NCBI GenBank assembly: GCA_020048255.1
Contig: JAIFMR010000019.1
Location: 1-7,693, forward strand
Length of the DNA stretch: 7,693 nucleotides
Reading direction: 5' to 3'
From: Rhodoferax sp.
Lineage (GTDB): Bacteria; Pseudomonadota; Gammaproteobacteria; Burkholderiales; Burkholderiaceae_C
In this document: positions 1-5,057 of the stretch, one piece after another
Numbering within the stretch: position 1 is the first letter of the stretch
How the letters are laid out: each line of letters starts with the position of its first letter
The notes under the pieces: model-generated
Database searches by the model: none
Told to the model about the DNA's origin: nothing
Seen by the model: only the letters and a program-made list of their open reading frames with translations
Translations under genes and position numbers: made by a program

Positions 1-810
1 TTGTTTGCCTTGGGTGGGGGTGTCGTGGGCGACATGACCGGTTTCGCCGCAGCCAGCTACATGCGCGGCGTGCCATTTGTACAGGTGCCGACCACGTTGT
101 TGGCGCAGGTCGACTCATCAGTGGGCGGCAAGACCGCTATCAATCACCCGCTGGGCAAGAACATGATTGGTGCGTTTTACCAGCCGCTCAAAGTGGTGTG
201 TGATTTGGATACGCTGCAAACCTTGCCGCAGCGGGAGCTCAGTGCCGGTTTGGCCGAAGTCATCAAGTACGGCCCGATTGCCGACATGAATTTTTTAGCG
301 TGGATTGAGGCCCATCTTGACGCGATCCTGGCGCGTGAACCGGTGGCGCTGGCGCAAATCGTCAAACGCAGCTGCGAAATCAAGGCCTGGGTGGTCGGGC
401 AAGACGAACGCGAGTCGGGCGTGCGTGCCATTTTGAATTTTGGGCACACATTTGGTCATGCCATTGAGGCGGGTCTGGGCTTTGGAAAGTGGCTGCATGG
501 CGAGGCAGTGGGCTGCGGCATGGTCATGGCCGCACAGTTGTCAGCGCGACTGGGTTTGGTGGATGCGTTTTTTGTCAATCGGCTCACCCAACTGATTGCC
601 AAGGCAGGTTTGCCCATCAAGGCGCCGGTGCTGCCTGGGCCAGACAACGCCGGTCGGTACATTGAACTGATGCGTGTGGATAAAAAGGCCGAGGCCGGGG
701 AAATCAAGTTCGTGTTGATTGACCAACCCGGCCGGGCCATCGTGCGCAGCGCGCCGGACGCGGTGGTGCGACAAGTGATTGATGCATGTTCGGGTAAAGA
801 GCTCACTTAA
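1..810 (+). CDS. aroB: 3-dehydroquinate synthase, 3' part (5' end outside window)
   Basis: AroB converts DAHP to 3-dehydroquinate, the second step of the cytoplasmic shikimate pathway, using NAD and a divalent metal. The 269 residues visible begin inside the protein: the opening TTG encodes an internal leucine just before the NAD-binding ALGGGVVGD motif (residues 3-11). By comparison with the roughly 360-residue family, about 95-100 N-terminal residues lie upstream. Substrate and NAD contacts are evident in QVPTTLLAQVDSSVGGKT (28-45) and HPLGKNMIGAFYQP (49-62). Metal ligands expected from the family are present: Glu86 in GLAEVIKYG, His149 in GHTFGHAIEA, and His166 in WLHGEA, with spacing matching the E. 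coli enzyme as I recall it. A basic RVDKKAEAGEIKFVL segment (225-239) also fits. The reading frame is uninterrupted to TAA at 808-810. aroK usually lies directly upstream in relatives, which cannot be seen here. Confidence 0.97.
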   Translation: MFALGGGVVGDMTGFAAASYMRGVPFVQVPTTLLAQVDSSVGGKTAINHPLGKNMIGAFYQPLKVVCDLDTLQTLPQRELSAGLAEVIKYGPIADMNFLAWIEAHLDAILAREPVALAQIVKRSCEIKAWVVGQDERESGVRAILNFGHTFGHAIEAGLGFGKWLHGEAVGCGMVMAAQLSARLGLVDAFFVNRLTQLIAKAGLPIKAPVLPGPDNAGRYIELMRVDKKAEAGEIKFVLIDQPGRAIVRSAPDAVVRQVIDACSGKELT

Positions 811-812
811 AT

Positions 813-857
813 ATAGCTTTCTTCGCTTGTACCGTAAGGGCTAGAGGCTAATTTAGC
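813..857 (+). repeat. Short interspersed repeat, copy A, between aroB and dgt
   Basis: Almost the whole aroB-dgt gap is occupied by a sequence with ATAGC (813-817), CTTGTACCGTAAG (826-838), GGGCTAGAGGC (838-848) and TTTAGC (852-857). It resembles the GCTAGAGGC-containing intergenic repeats I associate with Comamonadaceae; that link is from memory. Two further sequences in the window share the same blocks at the same spacing (2235-2284 and 4872-4918, both in opposite orientation). The copy also supplies the only purine-rich stretch upstream of dgt (AGAGG, 843-847). Confidence 0.55.
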
Positions 858-859
858 AT

Positions 860-2068
860 ATGAAAAGTTTGCTCGCTCCGTACGCCTGTGACCCTGACAA
901 GTCACAAGGTCGTCGCTTTGCCCAAGCGCCTGCCCCCACGCGCACCGAGTACCAGCGCGATCGCGACCGCATTGTGCACAGCACCGCATTTCGCCGCCTA
1001 GTCTACAAAACCCAGGTCTTTTTGAACCATGAAGGCGATCTGTTTCGCACCCGTTTGACACATTCTCTGGAAGTTGCCCAATTGGGGCGCTCGATGGCAC
1101 GGTCACTTCATCTGAATGAAGATTTGGTAGAGGCCATCGCGCTCGCACATGATCTGGGTCACACCCCGTTCGGTCATGCCGGGCAAGATGCGTTGAACGA
1201 CTGCATGCGCCCATTTGGTGGGTTCGAGCACAACCTGCAAAGTCTGCGGGTGGTGGATCACCTCGAGGAGCGCTACCCAGAGTTTGACGGCTTGAACCTG
1301 ACGTTTGAAACGCGCGAGGGCATCTTGAAGCATTGTTCGCGACGTCACGCCGAACAGCTTGAAATGGACGAGCCTAACGGGGTCGGGCGACGGTTTTTGG
1401 TGCACCAGCAACCCAGTCTGGAGGCACAGTTGTGTAATCTGGCCGATGAAATTGCTTATAACGCACATGACATTGATGACGGTGTGCGGTCCGGGCTCAT
1501 CACGCTCGCTCAGTTGCAGGACGTGGCCTTGTTCGACGACCATCTGCAACAAACGCTGGCCGATCATCCGCGCCTGCAGGACAAGCACCAAGGGCGCCGC
1601 CTGTTATATGAGTCGATTCGTCGCATGCTCAGCAGTCAAGTCTATGACGTCATCACGGCAACCGATGTAGCGTTGGCGGAGGCGGCCCCGGCAGATGTTG
1701 AAGCAGTCAGACAAGGTGTGCCATTGGTGTGGTTTGGTGAAGCCATGCGCGTCAAGTCCGGCGCGTTAAAGTCTTTTTTGCTGCAATGGCTTTACCGCCA
1801 CCCGCAGGTCATGCAGACCACGGGGCAGGCTAAGCAGGTGGTGCGAGATTTGTTTGCCGTGTATGTCGGTGCGCCACCAGAAATGCCCGAGAGTCACCAG
1901 CGCCGGATCGAGCAGGGGCCACAGCGTGCATCGGAAGCCGACACCGACTTCGTCACATTCAAGTCACGGGTGGTAGCCGACTACATTGCCGGCATGACGG
2001 ACCGCTTTGCCGCCAAAGAGCACCAGCGCTTGACCGGCTTGTCTTTTTTGTCTGAAGGAAATGCATGA
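860..2068 (+). CDS. dgt: dGTPase-like HD-domain triphosphohydrolase
   Basis: Predicted deoxyguanosinetriphosphate triphosphohydrolase-like protein (402 aa). The family removes tripolyphosphate from dNTPs and so adjusts dNTP pools in the cytoplasm; the true substrate of this shorter proteobacterial subgroup is often broader than dGTP. The N-terminal DRDRIVHSTAFRRLVYKTQVF segment (34-54) is typical. HD-domain metal ligands are visible: His68 in RLTHSLEVAQ, His97-Asp98 in the HDLGHTPFGH motif (97-106), and Asp196 in NLADEIAYNAHDIDDG (193-208). Length matches the 370-400-residue subgroup. The ATG at 860 is chosen because MKSLLAPYACDP leads straight into conserved sequence. Its only Shine-Dalgarno-like stretch, AGAGG (843-847), is rather far away at 12 nt and lies in repeat copy A. 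The stop overlaps the next gene's start as ATGA (2065-2068), indicating translational coupling. Confidence 0.93.
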   Translation: MKSLLAPYACDPDKSQGRRFAQAPAPTRTEYQRDRDRIVHSTAFRRLVYKTQVFLNHEGDLFRTRLTHSLEVAQLGRSMARSLHLNEDLVEAIALAHDLGHTPFGHAGQDALNDCMRPFGGFEHNLQSLRVVDHLEERYPEFDGLNLTFETREGILKHCSRRHAEQLEMDEPNGVGRRFLVHQQPSLEAQLCNLADEIAYNAHDIDDGVRSGLITLAQLQDVALFDDHLQQTLADHPRLQDKHQGRRLLYESIRRMLSSQVYDVITATDVALAEAAPADVEAVRQGVPLVWFGEAMRVKSGALKSFLLQWLYRHPQVMQTTGQAKQVVRDLFAVYVGAPPEMPESHQRRIEQGPQRASEADTDFVTFKSRVVADYIAGMTDRFAAKEHQRLTGLSFLSEGNA

Positions 2069-2664
2069 CCTCGCCTGATCTTGAAATCACAGACACCGTC
2101 GCCTGGCTGGAGCGTGCCGTGATTGGCCTGAACCTGTGTCCGTTTGCCAAAGGTGTTCATGTCAAGGGTCAGGTGCACTACGCCGTCAGCCGCGCGACGA
2201 CGCCACAAGACTTGCTGGAAGATTTGGTCCGTGAGCTAAAAGATCTTGTAGCCCTTACAGCTAATGAGCGGGACACTACGCTATTTATAGTGCCTTGCTG
2301 TCTGCAAGACTTTCTGGATTTCAATGATTTCTTGGCTGAGGCTGATCGGGCGCTAGAGCAGCTTGATCTGGAGGGCGTTTTACAGATTGCCTCTTTGCAT
2401 CCGCAGTACCAGTTTGCTGGGACGGATGTGGATGACATCACCAATTACACCAACCGCTCGCCGTACCCCACATTGCACCTGTTGCGCGAAGACAGCATTG
2501 ATCGGGCCGTGGCCGCGTTCCCCAACCCTGAGGCCATTTTTGAGACCAATATGCGGACCCTGCAAGATCTGGGGTTGGCAGGGTGGGCTGCGCTCAACGT
2601 CGGGCCGTCGCAGGATACCGCCGCAGTCGTGGCATCATCCCAGCATGACCTCGACAAAATATGA
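2065..2664 (+). CDS. DUF1415 family protein
   Basis: A 199-residue protein of the uncharacterised DUF1415 family, common in beta- and gammaproteobacteria; no biochemical role is known to me. Recognisable family segments are WLERAVIGLNLCPFAKG (14-30, with Cys25), the DTTL..P..L.DFLDFNDFL stretch (70-90), GVLQIASLHPQYQFAGT (104-120) and NRSPYPTLHLLREDSIDRAV (130-149). No signal peptide or membrane segment is present, so it is probably cytoplasmic. The start is supported by GAAGGA (2054-2059) five bases upstream and by the 4-bp ATGA overlap with dgt. The last 20 bases overlap the methyltransferase gene. Codons 57-77 use many AT-rich synonymous codons unlike the rest of the gene, and this stretch matches the interspersed repeat of copy A in reverse orientation. 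Residues 70-73 encoded there are still family-conserved, so the protein appears functional. Confidence 0.9.
   Translation: MTSPDLEITDTVAWLERAVIGLNLCPFAKGVHVKGQVHYAVSRATTPQDLLEDLVRELKDLVALTANERDTTLFIVPCCLQDFLDFNDFLAEADRALEQLDLEGVLQIASLHPQYQFAGTDVDDITNYTNRSPYPTLHLLREDSIDRAVAAFPNPEAIFETNMRTLQDLGLAGWAALNVGPSQDTAAVVASSQHDLDKI
2235..2284 (-). repeat. Interspersed repeat, copy B, embedded in the DUF1415 gene
   Basis: Read on the minus strand this stretch has ATAGC (complement of 2280-2284), GTAAGGGCTA (complement of 2249-2258), and TTTAGC (complement of 2235-2240). GTAAGGGCTA and TTTAGC are both identical to copy A and separated by the same 8 bases. The part between ATAGC and GTAAGGGCTA is about 5 bases longer than in copy A. 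The sequence is entirely inside an open coding frame. The shared blocks at fixed spacing argue for common origin, but divergence is high enough that chance cannot be excluded. Confidence 0.45.
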
Positions 2665-3628
2665 AGCCCAGAACACCTCGCGTGCTGGCCAGCGTGCATC
2701 CGCTCGGCCGGCAAAGCGTGCAGGCACAGCCGCAGCCGCCGCGCCGCATCCACTGGCCAATGAAATTCGTCCTGGCCAGTCGCTTGAGTTGCTCAAAGAA
2801 TTGCACATTCTGACCCGCGAGGGCAAGCTCAATCAGGACTCGCGCCGCAAACTCAAGCAGGTTTATCACCTGGTGCAATTCATTGAAAAGTTGTTGCTGG
2901 AGTTGCCACAAGAGCCCGGTATCACCTTGGCAGATCATGGTGCTGGTAAATCGTATTTGGGTTTCATTTTGTATGACCTGTTGTTTAAGCAACAAGTACG
3001 CGGTCACATCTACGGCATTGAAACCCGACCCGAACTGGTGGAAAAGTCGCGCCAATTGGCTGCGCATCTGGGCTTTGACCGCATGTCCTTCTTGAACCTG
3101 TCTGTCGCCCAGTCGGCACATTCAGACCAGTTGCCGGATCGCATTGACGTGGTCACGGCGCTGCACGCTTGTGACACAGCTACGGACGATGCCATTGCTT
3201 TCGGCTTGGAAAAACAAGCCCGTTTCATGGTACTGGTCCCGTGCTGCCAGGCCGAAGTGGCGCGGGTCCTGAGTCAGCACAAAGCCTTGTCTCTGGCGCG
3301 CACGCCGCTATCAGAATTGTGGCGGCACCCTTTGCACACGCGCGAGATGGGTAGCCAGATCACCAATGTGTTGCGCTGCTTGTATCTGGAAGCGTGTGGT
3401 TATCAGGTCACCGTGACCGAGCTGGTGGGCTGGGAGCACAGCATGAAAAATGAACTTATTGTGGCGCGTTACACCGGTCGCCCCAAGCTTGCTGCGGCGC
3501 AGCGACTGGGTGACTTGTTGCGTGAGTTTGGTTTGACATCCCTGCTTCATACGCGCTTTACACGCTTGGCTGACAATGCCGAAAATTCTGGGCTACTTCA
3601 GGAGCATGGCGCGCAGGGCACTTCCTGA
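2645..3628 (+). CDS. Class I SAM-dependent methyltransferase (Methyltransf_32-like)
   Basis: A 327-residue predicted methyltransferase resembling the Methyltransf_32 / METTL25-like family; the substrate is unknown. Residues 1-36 are a basic, Ala-rich, low-complexity leader. A helical region (46-88) precedes the SAM-binding motif I, LADHGAGKSYLGFILYDLL (95-113). The following strand IYGIETRP carries the acidic residue (Glu126) expected to hold the ribose hydroxyls. TALHACDTATDDAI (171-184) corresponds to the family's LHxCGDL motif, and VPCCQ (198-202) to its conserved Pro-Cys-Cys. The open frame extends further upstream, but ATG 2645 is the sensible start: earlier in-frame codons fall within the DUF1415 gene and give an unrelated Trp/Pro-rich translation. 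No good Shine-Dalgarno precedes it, so the 20-bp overlap with DUF1415 suggests coupled translation. GAGKS looks like a Walker A motif but fits motif I better. Confidence 0.85.
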   Translation: MTSTKYEAQNTSRAGQRASARPAKRAGTAAAAAPHPLANEIRPGQSLELLKELHILTREGKLNQDSRRKLKQVYHLVQFIEKLLLELPQEPGITLADHGAGKSYLGFILYDLLFKQQVRGHIYGIETRPELVEKSRQLAAHLGFDRMSFLNLSVAQSAHSDQLPDRIDVVTALHACDTATDDAIAFGLEKQARFMVLVPCCQAEVARVLSQHKALSLARTPLSELWRHPLHTREMGSQITNVLRCLYLEACGYQVTVTELVGWEHSMKNELIVARYTGRPKLAAAQRLGDLLREFGLTSLLHTRFTRLADNAENSGLLQEHGAQGTS

Positions 3629-3635
3629 GCAGACT

Positions 3636-3648
3636 GTGCTCAAAGCAC
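3636..3648. other. Short perfect palindrome before the lipoprotein gene
   Basis: GTGCT-CAA-AGCAC is a 5-bp stem with a 3-base loop in the 47-bp gap between the methyltransferase stop and the lipoprotein start. No T-run follows it, so it is a poor terminator candidate. It could be a minor operator or chance; its arms are the reverse of the GCAC...GTGC arrangement expected for NtrC. Confidence 0.25.
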
Positions 3649-3663
3649 CAGGTATTTACATTC

Positions 3664-3670
3664 AAGGAGG
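3664..3670 (+). promoter_or_regulatory. Strong ribosome binding site for the lipoprotein gene
   Basis: AAGGAGG lies five bases before ATG 3676. It is the best Shine-Dalgarno match in the window, in contrast to the weak sites before dgt, the methyltransferase and the transposase. It fixes the lipoprotein start and implies efficient translation, as expected for an abundant envelope lipoprotein. Confidence 0.85.
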
Positions 3671-3675
3671 TTTTT

Positions 3676-4143
3676 ATGCGTCGAATTTTGTGGGCCAGTC
3701 TATCGGTGGTGGTGGCTTTGACTTTGGGTGCCTGTGCCAGTAGCAGCCCGGACGTGATTCAGCGCGGTGATGCGCAGCGCCTGTCCAAGGTCGAAGATGG
3801 CGTGGTGTTGACTGTACGCCCCGTGGTGGTGGATGGCAGTCAAAGTGGCATTGGGGCGGCCGTGGGGGGCGTCACCGGCGCAGTGGCGGGCGCCACTCGC
3901 GGCGGTTCCACCGCAGAGAGCAATGTGATTGGTTTGCTGGTGGGGGTAGCAGGTGCTGCAGCGGGCAATGCCATCGAGCGCATGGCCACGCGTGAGGAAG
4001 CCACTGAATTGCTGATTCAACTCAAAGGTGGCGAGCGCCGCGCCGTTGTTCAAGCCAATGGCGGTGAAGTCTTGGTGCCCGGTGACGCTGTTATCTTGAT
4101 CACAACCGGTGGCAAGGTGCGGGTAGCCAAAGCCCCCAAATAA
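3676..4143 (+). CDS. SlyB-like glycine-zipper outer membrane lipoprotein
   Basis: A 155-residue predicted lipoprotein of the SlyB/PcP type. The signal peptide (1-19) has a basic start (MRR), a hydrophobic core and the lipobox LGAC, so Cys20 would be the acylated N-terminus. Ala at +2 favours sorting to the outer membrane. The segment VEDGVVLTVRPVVVDG (39-54) resembles the SlyB pattern. It is followed by a glycine-zipper hairpin: GIGAAVGGVTGAVAGATRGG (58-77) and NVIGLLVGVAGAAAGNAIE (83-101). A soluble C-terminal beta region (108-155) follows. The family is linked to outer membrane integrity; a specific role here is inference. The last codon (AAA) and stop TAA (4141-4143) fall inside the left inverted repeat of the adjacent transposase unit, so the present C-terminus may have been set by that insertion. 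Confidence 0.88.
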   Translation: MRRILWASLSVVVALTLGACASSSPDVIQRGDAQRLSKVEDGVVLTVRPVVVDGSQSGIGAAVGGVTGAVAGATRGGSTAESNVIGLLVGVAGAAAGNAIERMATREEATELLIQLKGGERRAVVQANGGEVLVPGDAVILITTGGKVRVAKAPK

Positions 4144-4166
4144 TTGGGGTCAGATTCCAATTATTT
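4138..4166 (+). repeat. Left inverted repeat of the transposase unit, hairpin-forming
   Basis: The 26-bp repeat occupies 4138-4163. The end is itself palindromic: AAATAATTGG (4138-4147) pairs perfectly with CCAATTATTT (4157-4166) around the 9-base loop GGTCAGATT. Such end hairpins suit recognition by an HUH transposase on single-stranded DNA. The stem plus the T-rich bases after it could also weakly terminate transcripts coming from the lipoprotein gene, although the stem has only two G-C pairs. Confidence 0.8.
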
Positions 4167-4178
4167 TCTGTTAGCACC

Positions 4179-4871
4179 ATGGCGCGCCTGCCTCGTCTGG
4201 CTTTGCCGGGTTACCCGCACCACATGATTCAGCGCGGTAACAACCGCGCAGCCATTGTCGCGACACCGGCCGACTATCGGTTTTTCCTCGACTTGCTGGG
4301 CGATGCCGCGCAGCAGTTTGATGTGGCGATTCATGCCTATGTGCTGATGAGCAACCATTTTCATTTGTTGGCCACCCCCCAAACGGTCGATGGCTTGCCC
4401 AAAATGATGCAAGCGGTGGGGCGCACCTATGTGCGCTATTTCAATCGTGTGCAGCAGCGCACCGGCACCTTGTGGGAAGGGCGTTACAAGTCCACCGTGA
4501 TTCAGACCGACCGCTATTTGATGGCGTGTATGGCCTACATTGATCTCAATCCAGTGCGTGCCGGCTTGGTGAGTACGCCCCAAGATTACCCGTGGTCTAG
4601 CCACTTGCACTATTTGGGCTTGCGCGCCGACCGTTTGATCACGCCGCATGCACTGGTTTGGGAATTGGGTAACACCCCTTTTGCCCGCGAAGCGGCTTAC
4701 GCCGAAATGGTGCGAAGTGGCCTCAACTCGGTGCAACAAGCTGCGTTGACACAAGCCACCTTGCGGGGCTGGGCTCTGGGTGAGCCGGATTTTGTGGCAG
4801 ATTTGCAAAAACGAACCGAGCGCCGTGTGGCCAAAACCCGCGCTGGGCGGCCACTCTCTCGGCCAATTTAA
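4179..4871 (+). CDS. REP-associated tyrosine transposase (RAYT), Y1_Tnp family
   Basis: A 230-residue IS200-like transposase. These enzymes nick single-stranded DNA through a tyrosine and a metal-binding HUH pair. The N-terminal segment MARLPRLALPGYPHHMIQRGNNR (1-23) is typical of RAYTs. The HUH motif is His60-Phe-His62 in MSNHFHLLATP. The catalytic tyrosine should be within RTYVRYFNR (82-90; Tyr84 or Tyr87), followed by RTGTLWEGRYKS (94-105). YIDLNPVRAGLV (120-131) and DYPWSSH (136-142) are further family signatures, and the basic C-terminus ends with AGRPLSRPI. All catalytic motifs are present and the frame is intact, so the enzyme may be active. ATG 4179 is chosen because it begins the conserved MARLPR. 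No clear Shine-Dalgarno precedes it, only the left repeat, which would keep expression low. An antisense open frame over the same bases is judged a shadow. Confidence 0.93.
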   Translation: MARLPRLALPGYPHHMIQRGNNRAAIVATPADYRFFLDLLGDAAQQFDVAIHAYVLMSNHFHLLATPQTVDGLPKMMQAVGRTYVRYFNRVQQRTGTLWEGRYKSTVIQTDRYLMACMAYIDLNPVRAGLVSTPQDYPWSSHLHYLGLRADRLITPHALVWELGNTPFAREAAYAEMVRSGLNSVQQAALTQATLRGWALGEPDFVADLQKRTERRVAKTRAGRPLSRPI

Positions 4872-4918
4872 ATAGAAAAAAACCAATGAATGCTTGCCGT
4901 AAAAGTGATTTCTGCTAT
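4872..4918 (-). repeat. Degenerate interspersed repeat, copy C, after the transposase gene
   Basis: On the minus strand, ATAGC (complement of 4914-4918) is followed by 8 bases and then CTTTTACGGCAAG (complement of 4893-4905). Copy A has ATAGC, 8 bases, then CTTGTACCGTAAG, so 10 of 13 bases match at identical spacing. The rest is diverged. It sits inside the transposase unit. Bases 4916-4929 also form a small palindrome, TATCA-ATAA-TGATA. Confidence 0.4.
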
Positions 4919-4930
4919 CAATAATGATAT

Positions 4931-4947
4931 GTCCCCAATTTAATTTT
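4931..4947 (-). repeat. Partial extra copy of the transposase-unit end sequence
   Basis: GTCCCCAATTTAATTTT resembles the outer part of the right repeat, GACCCCAATTATTTTG (4979-4994), with few differences. It lies 36 bases inside the right repeat in the same orientation. It may be a remnant end from an earlier insertion or a duplicated recognition site. Confidence 0.4.
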
Positions 4948-4966
4948 ATAAAAGTTAAAAGTAAAT

Positions 4967-4992
4967 TAATTGGAATCTGACCCCAATTATTT
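4967..4992 (-). repeat. Right inverted repeat of the transposase unit
   Basis: This is an exact 26-bp reverse complement of 4138-4163. It can form its own hairpin: TAATTGG (4967-4973) pairs with CCAATTA (4983-4989) around a 9-base loop. The stem is 7 bp here against 10 bp at the left end, because the flanking bases differ. It ends only a few bases before the sigma-54 promoter of gltB. Confidence 0.82.
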
Positions 4993-4995
4993 TGT

Positions 4996-5012
4996 TTGGC
5001 ACCTTTGTTGCA
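4996..5012 (+). promoter_or_regulatory. Sigma-54 (-24/-12) promoter upstream of gltB
   Basis: TGGCACctttgTTGCA (4997-5012) matches the RpoN consensus TGGCACG-N4-TTGCW with one difference, C for G after TGGCAC. The invariant GG (4998-4999) and GC (5010-5011) have the required 12-base offset. Transcription would start near 5022, giving a leader of about 35 bases. A gene for ammonia assimilation is a plausible target of nitrogen-responsive sigma-54 control through NtrC. The same bases can also be read as a sigma-70 promoter: TTGGCA (4996-5001), 17 bases, TAAAGT (5019-5024). The sigma-54 match is the closer of the two. No NtrC-type GCAC...GTGC site was found in the AT-rich bases immediately upstream. 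Confidence 0.65.
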
Positions 5013-5045
5013 ATGCGGTAAAGTTCATGCATCTGACACTTTTTT

Positions 5046-5050
5046 AGGAG
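5046..5050 (+). promoter_or_regulatory. Ribosome binding site of gltB
   Basis: AGGAG lies seven bases before ATG 5058. It supports this start and hence a 24-residue propeptide ahead of the catalytic cysteine. Confidence 0.85.
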
Positions 5051-5057
5051 CGCACCC

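Larger units (their letters stand above)
4138..4992 (+). mobile_element. RAYT (Y1/HUH transposase) unit bounded by perfect 26-bp inverted repeats
   Basis: Bases 4138-4163 are the exact reverse complement of 4967-4992. Together they bracket a single IS200-like transposase gene, giving an 855-bp unit. No direct target duplication is visible, which agrees with the single-strand chemistry of Y1 transposases. The tail of the unit (4872-4966) is very AT-rich compared with its surroundings. The unit lies between the last codon of the lipoprotein gene and the gltB promoter. Whether it is still mobile or is a domesticated single copy cannot be told from one copy. Confidence 0.75.

Noticed and set aside
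2363..2644. N-terminal extension of the methyltransferase to an upstream ATG
   Set aside because: The extension is out of frame within the well-conserved DUF1415 gene and translates to a Trp/Pro/Arg-rich sequence of no family. ATG 2645 gives the sensible start.
2930..2965. Walker A (P-loop) ATPase motif, GAGKS, in the methyltransferase
   Set aside because: It sits after a hydrophobic strand and Asp97, at the position of SAM-binding motif I, and is followed by the acidic residue of motif II. No Walker B or other ATPase features accompany it.
3533..3563. Sigma-70 promoter for the lipoprotein gene inside the methyltransferase gene
   Set aside because: TTGACA (3533-3538) is perfect, but no acceptable -10 lies 16-18 bases downstream (the best is TTTACA or similar, matching 3 of 6).
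3636..3648. NtrC binding site upstream of the lipoprotein gene
   Set aside because: The palindrome GTGCT-CAA-AGCAC has the arms in the reverse order from the NtrC consensus (GCAC...GTGC) and the wrong spacing.
4123..4126. GTAG tetranucleotide as the REP-type recognition guide next to the left hairpin
   Set aside because: It lies 12 or more bases from the hairpin inside lipoprotein coding sequence, and no equivalent precedes the right hairpin, so it is probably chance.
4161..4886. 241-codon open frame antisense to the transposase gene
   Set aside because: It mirrors the transposase frame exactly, its translation is His/Gln/Arg-rich with no recognisable family, and it begins in the AT-rich tail with no ribosome binding site. 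The sense frame has all RAYT motifs.
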